Source: Parasphingopyxis lamellibrachiae (lineage in GTDB: Bacteria > Pseudomonadota > Alphaproteobacteria > Sphingomonadales > Sphingomonadaceae). From it: 64,000 nucleotides of DNA. Where the stretch lies: assembly GCF_003385775.1 (NCBI RefSeq), contig NZ_QRDP01000004.1, positions 2,795,830 through 2,859,829 on the forward strand. Reading direction: 5' to 3'. Below, in pieces: positions 54,416-61,501 of the stretch. Both the position numbers and the translations under genes were made by a program. Numbering within the stretch: position 1 is the stretch's first letter; each line of letters begins with the position of its first letter. Below the pieces are notes generated by a model. That model saw nothing but the letters and a program-made list of their open reading frames with translations, had not been told where the DNA came from and did not search any database.

Positions 54416-55674
54416 TGACAAGGGTAGAGTCTTTTCGCATCGGGGCAGTCTCTTGCAACGAGCGCATCCCGAAGCGGAAGAATAGATGGCGAGCCACCCT
54501 GCCTGTGATTTCCTTGCTGCTGTCCGGCTGTGTCACCGTTCCTCGCGAACTCCCACCACCACCGGATCTCCAAGCAGCCCCGCCGAGCTTCTCACCATTG
54601 GTGCGCTCGCTCGGTACCGATCCGCGCTTTACAGGACTCGAGGCGCGGGAGCGGATACGACGTTTGCGTCTGGCGGCGACCGATGGCACGATCGACATTC
54701 TAGCCCTCTCGGGCGGCGGCGCGAGCGGCGCTTTCTCGGCGGGCGCCCTCACAGGGTTGGGGGAACGCGGCGAACGGCCGCGCTACGAGGTCGTGACCGG
54801 CGTGAGCGCCGGAGCTCTGGCCGCGCCGTTTGCTTTTCTTGGCAGTCACTGGGACCGTCACATGAACGACGCGTTCACTGGTGAACATATACGTCACCTC
54901 TTGCGCCCACGCGGATTGGGAGCTTTGTTCGAACCCAGCCTGAGTTCCGGTCGCTCGTTGCGCGATCTAGTCGACCGGTTCATCACCGTCGAACTGGTCG
55001 AAGAGATCGCGCGCGAAGCTTCGACCGGGAGAATGCTACTGGTTGCGACAACTGATCTCGACAGGCAAGAGACCGTACTCTGGGACATGGGACTGATAGC
55101 CTCGCGAAAAGGGGAGCCCGCGCGGCGGCTTTTCCGGGATGTCCTGATCGCTTCCGCAAGCGTTCCCGGCTTGCTCCCGCCCGTGCTTATTGATGTCGAA
55201 GCAGATGGGCGGGATTATCAAGAGATGCATGTCGACGGCGGGGCCTCGACGCCTTTTTTTATCGCACCCGAGATCATCCACTTGGCTGGCGAGGAACTCG
55301 GGGGATTGTGCGGCGCAAATGTCTTCATTTTGGTCAACGGTCAGATCGAAGTGCCAGCGCGCGCCACTGCGGTCGCGATCATCCCGATTATCAACCGCAG
55401 TTTCTCTTCCTTGATGATGCATATGACGCGGATCGCGATCGCGAACACGAATGCGTTCGCCCGGCGGCATCTAATGAACTTCAGGTTAGCCGCAATCCCC
55501 GCCGACGCGGCTGAGCCGGACTGGCTCGATTTCGAACCATCGCATATGCGCGAACTACATGACTTGGGACGCAACCGCGCGCTTGCGGGAAATCTCTGGT
55601 CGATGACGAACATCTCGCCGACCAGCGCAGAAGGTGCAATTTCGTGCAGCGGTCAGGCGGAAGGCCCGGAGTAA
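54415..55674 (+). CDS. Patatin-like phospholipase, predicted lipoprotein
   Basis: Protein of 419 residues. A basic N-terminus and hydrophobic stretch end in a lipobox (LLLSGC, Cys39), so it is probably membrane-anchored in the periplasm. The patatin domain has the oxyanion loop SGGGASGAFSAG, nucleophile Ser131 in GVSAG and catalytic Asp274 in VDGGAS, i.e. a complete Ser/Asp dyad. It should hydrolyse acyl esters of (lyso)phospholipids. The ATG overlaps the nuclease stop by one base, an unusual coupling of an RNase and a lipase. Confidence 0.88.
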   Translation: MTRVESFRIGAVSCNERIPKRKNRWRATLPVISLLLSGCVTVPRELPPPPDLQAAPPSFSPLVRSLGTDPRFTGLEARERIRRLRLAATDGTIDILALSGGGASGAFSAGALTGLGERGERPRYEVVTGVSAGALAAPFAFLGSHWDRHMNDAFTGEHIRHLLRPRGLGALFEPSLSSGRSLRDLVDRFITVELVEEIAREASTGRMLLVATTDLDRQETVLWDMGLIASRKGEPARRLFRDVLIASASVPGLLPPVLIDVEADGRDYQEMHVDGGASTPFFIAPEIIHLAGEELGGLCGANVFILVNGQIEVPARATAVAIIPIINRSFSSLMMHMTRIAIANTNAFARRHLMNFRLAAIPADAAEPDWLDFEPSHMRELHDLGRNRALAGNLWSMTNISPTSAEGAISCSGQAEGPE

Positions 55675-55816
55675 TGAAGGCGGGAGGGATGATAGTTCGG
55701 ACCCGTCTCTGCTGGACTTTTCGGGGTGCTCTGACACCTGCTGCGGGATCAGAATGTGTCAACTCTTTGTCGCTCGCGACAAACGGATGCACAAATTCGC
55801 TGGCAATGGGTACTCC

Positions 55817-56551
55817 ATGCCACAAATCCTTGATGACGAAATGAACGGGGATATCGAGATACTGATCGTCGATGACGATCCTTCCCTCCGTGGCCTCATC
55901 GGAGAATTTCTCAGGGGCCATGGTTTCACGGTATTGGAGGCGGAGGGAGGCACCGAGATGCGTGAACTCCTTCAGACCCATAAAGTCGATGTCGTGATCC
56001 TGGACGTGATGATGCCCGGAGAGGATGGGCTCTCGCTCGCCCGATCGCTATCAAGCCGCCGCGATTTGTCTATCATCATGGTTTCCGCACTAGGCAGCGA
56101 GACAGACCGCATCATCGGCCTCGAGGTTGGTGCGGACGACTATCTGCCGAAGCCGGTTTCGCCCCGCGAGCTGCTCGCGCGGATTCGTGCCGTGCTGCGA
56201 AGACAGCAGCCACGGGATAAGGATGAGGACTGCCGCGGTTGTTATCAATTCGAAGGTTGGCGGCTCGATCTGGTTCGTCATGTGCTTCATGATCCCAAGA
56301 ACATCATCATTGCCTTGTCGGAAGGGGAATTCTCGCTTCTGAGAACCTTCGTAGAACGCCCGCGGCGCGTGCTCAGCCGCGACCAGTTGCTCGAATATAC
56401 GCGTGGACCCGACAGCGATGCATTTGATCGGGCTGTAGACACCCAGATTAGCCGACTGCGGCACAAGCTCTCCAGCCGAATGGCTGGCGAGCTTATCCAT
56501 ACTGTCCGGAGCGAAGGATATATGTTCCTTCCGAAAGTGTCACAGTTGTGA
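55817..56551 (+). CDS. OmpR-family response regulator
   Basis: Two-domain regulator of 244 residues from the chosen start MPQILDDEMNGDIEILIVDDD. The receiver has the acidic cluster VDDDPS, phospho-acceptor Asp63 in ILDVMMPGEDG and Lys112 in LPKPVSP. The C-terminal winged helix (about residues 145-240) ends with IHTVRSEGYMF. The start is uncertain: the frame is open further upstream and none of the ATGs has a strong ribosome site. Its stop overlaps the kinase GTG by 4 bp, so they form one two-component unit. Confidence 0.9.
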   Translation: MPQILDDEMNGDIEILIVDDDPSLRGLIGEFLRGHGFTVLEAEGGTEMRELLQTHKVDVVILDVMMPGEDGLSLARSLSSRRDLSIIMVSALGSETDRIIGLEVGADDYLPKPVSPRELLARIRAVLRRQQPRDKDEDCRGCYQFEGWRLDLVRHVLHDPKNIIIALSEGEFSLLRTFVERPRRVLSRDQLLEYTRGPDSDAFDRAVDTQISRLRHKLSSRMAGELIHTVRSEGYMFLPKVSQL

Positions 56552-57873
56552 GATCAGGCCGGAAATCAGGCTCGATTTTCTCACACACACTGATCCTGGT
56601 CATCGGGGTTGTGCTAGCCGTTGCGCTGGTCAACGTAGCGATTATCTTGCTCCATCCGCCTCCCACAGGAGACCCTGTGACGGCGCGTGAAGTCGCCCAG
56701 TTGCTACGCGGTGAAAATACAATCCAACGCCGAACCTCCCTTCAGGTGGAGAATGCTGATATCCTGTCTTCGTCGAGCGAATTCGCGCCTCACAACCAAC
56801 TGCGGCTCGCCTTCATCCGGTTCTTCACTCAGCCGGAGACTGAGATAAACTCAGATGTAGCCCCGACTGCCCCGGGCACGGCCGCTTCGGGAGGACAATC
56901 GCCGGCGGTCCTGCAAGGGGACGATTTCAATCCTGTGATCTTCGGGTCTTTCACCGTCGCCTTGGAACAGCCTGACGGCAGTTGGCGAATGGTGTCAGGT
57001 GGTAGTGAACGCCTCGTGCAGAGATGGCGATCCAGAATGATCCTCTGGATTCTCTTCTCGGTGCTGCTGGTCTTCCCGATAGCTTGGTGGTTCAGTAAAC
57101 GAATTGCGCGACCGATCCGGGCATTTGGGGAGGCTGCGGAGCTTCTTGGCACTCAACACGACTTGGCTCGGGTCGAAGTGAGCGGTCCCGCGGAGATCAG
57201 GCGGGCTGCAAGGGCTCTGAATGAAATGCAGGCACGTCTTCAGAATTTCGTTAAGGAGCGGACTTCCATGGTCGGCGCAATCGCTCATGACCTTCGGACG
57301 CCTCTCTCGCGCCTCCACTTTCATGTCCTTTCTGCACCAGCGCCGGTCCGAAAGTATGTCGAAGCAGAAATAGCCGAAATGGAGCAGATGATCGCGGTTA
57401 CGCTCGATTTCGTGCAAAATGAAACGCGGACGCAAGCGCCTGAGCCGATGGAGCTGAGTCTGCTTGTCGAGGGCGTTGTGGATGACTTGGCGGATCTCGG
57501 TAAGGACGTCCGAATGTCCGGATCGGAGTCCGTTACGATCAATGGCGATCCAATTCTCCTCAGGCGGGTATTTGTGAACCTCATCCAGAATGCCCTCAGC
57601 TATGCCGGCCGCGCTCGGGTGAGTGTCCGCATTGACGCTGGTTCGGCTATAGTTGAGGTTGTTGACGACGGACCCGGCATGTCCGAGTTGGATCTCGTCC
57701 GAGCGTTCGAGCCATTCTATCGCGCCGAGAATTCGAGAAATCGCTCGACTGGCGGTATGGGTCTCGGTCTGGCGATAGTGCACAGAGCCGTCTTGGCGCA
57801 TGGCGGTGTAGTGCAGCTCATGAACCGGCCTTCCGGCGGGCTGTGCGCGCGGGTTTCACTTCCGCTTCGCTAA
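56548..57873 (+). CDS. Sensor histidine kinase
   Basis: Membrane kinase of 441 residues: helix 1 about 12-35, a periplasmic domain of about 125 residues, helix 2 about 163-182, HAMP with RPIRAFGEAAELL, H-box His247 (AIAHDLRTPLSRL), N-box NLIQNALSYAG, G1 DDGPGM and G2 GGMGLGLAI. The periplasmic domain is rich in Pro, Ser and Thr and gives no hint of the ligand. The GTG start overlaps the regulator stop (GTGA). The following outer-membrane barrel gene is an obvious candidate target. Confidence 0.92.
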   Translation: MRSGRKSGSIFSHTLILVIGVVLAVALVNVAIILLHPPPTGDPVTAREVAQLLRGENTIQRRTSLQVENADILSSSSEFAPHNQLRLAFIRFFTQPETEINSDVAPTAPGTAASGGQSPAVLQGDDFNPVIFGSFTVALEQPDGSWRMVSGGSERLVQRWRSRMILWILFSVLLVFPIAWWFSKRIARPIRAFGEAAELLGTQHDLARVEVSGPAEIRRAARALNEMQARLQNFVKERTSMVGAIAHDLRTPLSRLHFHVLSAPAPVRKYVEAEIAEMEQMIAVTLDFVQNETRTQAPEPMELSLLVEGVVDDLADLGKDVRMSGSESVTINGDPILLRRVFVNLIQNALSYAGRARVSVRIDAGSAIVEVVDDGPGMSELDLVRAFEPFYRAENSRNRSTGGMGLGLAIVHRAVLAHGGVVQLMNRPSGGLCARVSLPLR

Positions 57874-57957
57874 ACATTTCAGTAATGTGTCTGCACTCCA
57901 TCAATGCTGACAACCAAGTGAAATCGCCGTGAAAACAATGTCCTTCACAGATGGCTC

Positions 57958-57978
57958 AACGCAGGAAATTTCTGCGTT
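57958..57978. promoter_or_regulatory. Inverted repeat in the leader of the outer-membrane protein gene
   Basis: AACGCAG (57958-57964) and CTGCGTT (57972-57978) flank a 7-base AT-rich spacer, 28 bp before the start codon at 58006. It could be an operator for the adjacent two-component system or a 5'-UTR hairpin just ahead of the ribosome site (AAGGA at 57994). Confidence 0.35.
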
Positions 57979-58005
57979 TCAACCAGTGAAGTGAAGGATG
58001 AAACC

Positions 58006-58596
58006 ATGAAGCATTACCACGCAATAACCGCAGCAATCATCGTAGCATCAGGGCTTGGCGTGACCGCCGCCCACGCGGAAGAGTTTGTCGGGCCTCGTGT
58101 CGAGGCCACAATAGGCTGGAACCAACTCCAGTTCGATTTGCGAAATCCACAGACGTCGGAGAACGAAACGAACTCGGAATTGGGTTGGGGTTTTGCCGCA
58201 GGCTATGACGTGCCAATCGGGTCGAATCTCATAGCTGGCGTCGAAGCAGGAATAAGCTTCTCCGACGACGAATACAGTTTCGAGGACGGATCGGTGACAC
58301 GCTCTTATGACGGGAGCAGAGACATCGCTCTTATGGGACGGCTGGGCACGCGGATCGGCAACAATGCGCTCGGGTATCTCGCGGCCGGTTATTCCAATTA
58401 TCGGACGGACGAGTTCGTCGAGAATGGAGGCATATTGACCAGTGAAACAGTAAATTTGGACGGACTCCGGTTGGGCGCCGGTCTGGAAGTGGCCCTGACG
58501 CCATCGACGTATCTCAAAAGTGAATATCGACATACGATCTACGAGGATGACATATCGCGAAATGAAATCCTCACCGGGATAGGCTTCCGGTTCTGA
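58006..58596 (+). CDS. Small outer-membrane beta-barrel protein (Omp25/OmpA-like porin family)
   Basis: Protein of 196 residues. The signal peptide ends at AAHA, followed by alternating strands typical of an eight-stranded barrel (VGPRVEATIGWNQLQF, AGYDVPIGSNLIAGVEAGI, MGRLGTRIGNNALGYLAAGYS, LRLGAGLEVAL) and a terminal aromatic residue (GIGFRF). AAGGA seven bases before the ATG sets the start. It probably acts as an envelope or adhesion barrel rather than a large channel. It follows the two-component genes and is followed by a hairpin. Confidence 0.85.
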   Translation: MKHYHAITAAIIVASGLGVTAAHAEEFVGPRVEATIGWNQLQFDLRNPQTSENETNSELGWGFAAGYDVPIGSNLIAGVEAGISFSDDEYSFEDGSVTRSYDGSRDIALMGRLGTRIGNNALGYLAAGYSNYRTDEFVENGGILTSETVNLDGLRLGAGLEVALTPSTYLKSEYRHTIYEDDISRNEILTGIGFRF

Positions 58597-58600
58597 ACTG

Positions 58601-58631
58601 GAGGAGCGGCTCGGACTACGGGCCGCTCCTC
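58601..58631 (+). terminator. GC-rich hairpin after the outer-membrane protein gene
   Basis: GAGGAGCGGC (58601-58610) pairs with GCCGCTCCTC (58622-58631), a 10-bp stem starting 4 bp after the stop codon. No clear T run follows, so it may terminate only weakly or protect the 3' end. Confidence 0.5.
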
Positions 58632-58741
58632 AGACACTGCCGGGTCGATCTCTTTGTCAGTCAACCAGCGTCGGTGCTGACCTCACATTATCGCCCTTAA
58701 GCTTTGCTAAAAAAACCTATCTGGGGCGCATGGAGAGAGAC

Positions 58742-59293
58742 ATGTTTGCGGTTACCCAAAGACTGTTCTTGCGGCCCGGCTGGGTTGAGGATGCGCCGCA
58801 GTTGGCCGCAGCGATTGCCGAATTGCGGGCCGTCTGCAATCTGTCGCGTACGCCTTGGCCGGAACCATTTGAGGACGTCGACGCATTTCTCTCAAAGCCG
58901 AGCGATATATGGCATCCGTCCTTCTTGATCTTCGAACGCACGGTTGATCCGGTACTACTGATAGGATCAGTCGGTTTTAGGGACTGCGATGGCGTCCCCG
59001 AACTTTGCTACTGGATTGCGCCCGACCACTGGGATCGCGGTTTTGCCAGCGAGGCAGCGCACGCAGCGGTCGAGGCGGTGCGGGCTTCGCTCGGCTATAG
59101 ACGGATCGTCGCGAGGCATCTTACCGACAACCCCGCCTCGGATCGCGTTCTGGAAAAGCTTGGCTTTCGGAACGTTAGCTGCAGTGAAAAATGCTACAGT
59201 AGAGGACGAGACGGCCCCTCTCACTATACGCTCGGTGCCCAGGAGATTCAGCCGCGCCTTAGCGACATAGGCGCAGCGGCATTGTCACGATAA
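58742..59293 (+). CDS. GNAT-family N-acetyltransferase (RimJ/RimL-like)
   Basis: Acetyltransferase of 183 residues. The N-terminal TQRLFLRPGWVEDAPQLAAAI is typical of the RimJ/L-type subgroup. The acetyl-CoA site region reads YWIAPDHWDRGFASEAAHAAVEAV (a variant of RGxGxA/G), followed by VARHLTDNPASDRVLEKLGFRNV. GGAG six bases upstream favours the ATG at 58742 over one at 58730. The target amine is unknown. It stands alone between the barrel gene hairpin and the convergent aidB; the 296 bp after it show no gene. Confidence 0.82.
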   Translation: MFAVTQRLFLRPGWVEDAPQLAAAIAELRAVCNLSRTPWPEPFEDVDAFLSKPSDIWHPSFLIFERTVDPVLLIGSVGFRDCDGVPELCYWIAPDHWDRGFASEAAHAAVEAVRASLGYRRIVARHLTDNPASDRVLEKLGFRNVSCSEKCYSRGRDGPSHYTLGAQEIQPRLSDIGAAALSR

Positions 59294-59589
59294 CTTGAGT
59301 GGCGGTCGGGCGAACAAGCGACTAACTGGCGTTGATGGAACCAATCTCATTTGATAACCATCGCATTCCGCCCGAGATCATCCGATATGTAGTGTAGCTG
59401 TACGCCAAGTTCACTTTGAGTTTCCGCGATGTCGAAGACCTTCTGGCCGAGCGGGGTTTGGATGTGTCGTAAGAGGCAGTGCGTCGTCGATGTTTGAATT
59501 TTTAGCTCATACTGCGTGCAGTCCGGATCGGCGCTTGCATTGTACAAATCGCTTGGAGTCTCGTGGATGGACGATACAGATGGCTAGCG

Positions 59590-61209
59590 TCAGCCGAGTG
59601 CCGGGGTTGCCCGTTCGATAATCGCGCGGGCGTCAATGGCAGTGTCGGATGCACCATAAGCAAAAGCCGAGCCTTCGAAGCGCAGGCGGCAAAAGGCTTC
59701 GGCGACTGGGCTCTCTGCTCCGATCAGGACTGCGCCCTGGGCAGCCAGCGCTAGCCGCTCGACGGTATGGCGGGCAAGCTGTTCGCTTGCGTCGTCGAAA
59801 TCGAGATCGTCGAGCCAGCGATCATAAGAAGGATGGCGGCCGCGCGCGGTTGATAGAAACGCCTGCAGCGCGTCAAGTGCTTCCGGCTCGCGTGCCATCG
59901 CCCTGAGCACGTCCAGCGCGATGACGTTGCCCGACCCTTCCCAGATCGCGTTCAATGGCGACTGGCGGAACAGTCTTGGCATCGGCCCAGCCTCGACATA
60001 ACCACTGCCGCCCAAGCATTCCATCGCCTCATAGACCATGCCGGGTGCGCGCTTGCACACCCAATATTTCGCGATCGGCGTCAGAAGCCGGGCGAGCTGT
60101 TCATCGGCATCGAACGCCGCCGCTACCCGGAATCCCAAAGCTGTCGCCGCTTCGCTCTCAACCGCCAAATCGGCGAGCACCGCCGCCATCGCCGGCTGGT
60201 CTGCCAAGCCACGCTGGAAAGCCGTGCGATGCGATGTGTGCCACAGCGCCTCGACAAGCGCCGCGCGCATCGTTGCGGCCGAGCCGACAATGCAATCGAG
60301 CCGGGTATGTTGGACCATCTGGATGATCGTTGGGACGCCGCGCCCCTCCTCACCGAGGCGCTCAGCATAGGCTTGATGATATTCGACTTCGGAGGACGCA
60401 TTCGAACGGTCGCCGAGCTTGTCCTTGAGACGCATTACGCGAAAGCCGGCATTGCGCTCCCCATCGGGTGTCCAGCGCGGGACGAGGAAGCAGGTCAGGC
60501 CGCCTTCGGCATAGGCCAAAGTCAGGAAGGCGTCGCACATCGGAGCCGAGCAGAACCATTTATGACCGGTTAGCCGGTAGGCGCCGTCGGCAGCCTCGGC
60601 CCTGGTCGTGTTCGCGCGAACGTCTGAACCGCCCTGTTTTTCGGTCATTGCCATGCCGATGGTAACACCGGCCTTTTCGTTGGCCGGACGGACGGCGGGA
60701 TCGTAACGCGAGGCCGTGATCCGTGGGATCCATTCGTCGCCTATTTCGGAATCGACACTAAGTGCCGCGACAGCGGCATAAGTCATTGTCATCGGACACC
60801 CAGTGCCGGCGTCGGCCTGGCCGATAAGAAAGCTCAGCGCCGCATGGAACGTATGCCCGACCTCAGTCCCGTCCCAAGCGGACGCTGCGACACCGCAGTT
60901 GAGACCGAGCGCCATCAGCTCGTGATAGGCCGGATGGAACCGCACTTCGTCGATCCGGCGGCCATTGCGATCATGCGTTTCGAGGACGGGTACATTTCGG
61001 TTCGCTGCTTCGCCCCAGCCGAGCACTTCGGTTGAACCCGTGCGGAGCCCGAACTCGCTCAGCCGTTCGAAATGAGATTGCCCGCCACTTCTTGTCACCG
61101 CATCGCGCAGTGCCTTGTCCGAGCCGAAACGATCAAAACCTTCCAGCGGAGGCGGCTGATTGGTTACTTCATGGGTATCGAGAAATTCAATCGGTCTGAG
61201 CGTTGTCAT
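59590..61209 (-). CDS. aidB: AidB-like acyl-CoA dehydrogenase family protein
   Basis: Flavoprotein of 539 residues, close to E. coli AidB in length and layout. Shared features include TNQPPPL, RRIDEVRFHPAYHELMA, GCPMTMTYAAV, IGMAMTEKQGGSDVRANTT, GHKWFCSAPMCDAF, LKDKLGDRSNASSEVE and NAIWEGSGNVI with the Glu. AidB binds DNA and FAD, is induced by alkylation and by oxygen limitation in E. coli, and is proposed to protect or repair DNA. The ATG at 61209 is preferred to a TTG one codon upstream. It is divergent from the ribonucleotide reductase gene across a 292-bp gap. Confidence 0.92.
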   Translation of the reverse strand: MTTLRPIEFLDTHEVTNQPPPLEGFDRFGSDKALRDAVTRSGGQSHFERLSEFGLRTGSTEVLGWGEAANRNVPVLETHDRNGRRIDEVRFHPAYHELMALGLNCGVAASAWDGTEVGHTFHAALSFLIGQADAGTGCPMTMTYAAVAALSVDSEIGDEWIPRITASRYDPAVRPANEKAGVTIGMAMTEKQGGSDVRANTTRAEAADGAYRLTGHKWFCSAPMCDAFLTLAYAEGGLTCFLVPRWTPDGERNAGFRVMRLKDKLGDRSNASSEVEYHQAYAERLGEEGRGVPTIIQMVQHTRLDCIVGSAATMRAALVEALWHTSHRTAFQRGLADQPAMAAVLADLAVESEAATALGFRVAAAFDADEQLARLLTPIAKYWVCKRAPGMVYEAMECLGGSGYVEAGPMPRLFRQSPLNAIWEGSGNVIALDVLRAMAREPEALDALQAFLSTARGRHPSYDRWLDDLDFDDASEQLARHTVERLALAAQGAVLIGAESPVAEAFCRLRFEGSAFAYGASDTAIDARAIIERATPALG

Positions 61210-61448
61210 CAATGACTCTTTCCATATTCAGGGGCACTTTTCATCTACCGAATTGCAGAAATCACGTGCGATCATCTGGCCAAAATCAATCAGGACGGCT
61301 CGGGAGCGATTACTATGTTTCAGGCCATTCATCGCGATCATTCCCGTTTCCCGTCGAGCCGGTGACGTTGAACATCCGGCTCAGGTCTACACGAAGCGAA
61401 CTTTAGGCCGACATATTGGTTAGAATTTGAGATATATCAAAAAGGCGG

Positions 61449-61496
61449 CACCCATATATTGTATGTGAAATACGTAATTTGCGCAATATATAGGGG
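61449..61496 (+). promoter_or_regulatory. Two NrdR-box-like sites upstream of the ribonucleotide reductase
   Basis: Box 1 (61449-61464) contains ATATATTGT and box 2 (61481-61496) contains CAATATATAG, both good matches to the core of the NrdR box consensus (acaCwAtATaTwGtgt). Their equivalent positions are 32 bp apart, about three helical turns, the spacing usual for paired NrdR boxes. Box 2 abuts the ribosome site. NrdR would repress this gene when dATP is high. No nrdR gene is in the window. Confidence 0.65.
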
Positions 61497-61501
61497 TGGC
61501 C

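Noticed and set aside
59347..59547. 66-codon minus-strand frame between the GNAT gene and aidB
   Set aside because: No ribosome site, no motif and no operon context; the 59294-59589 gap is best treated as non-coding.
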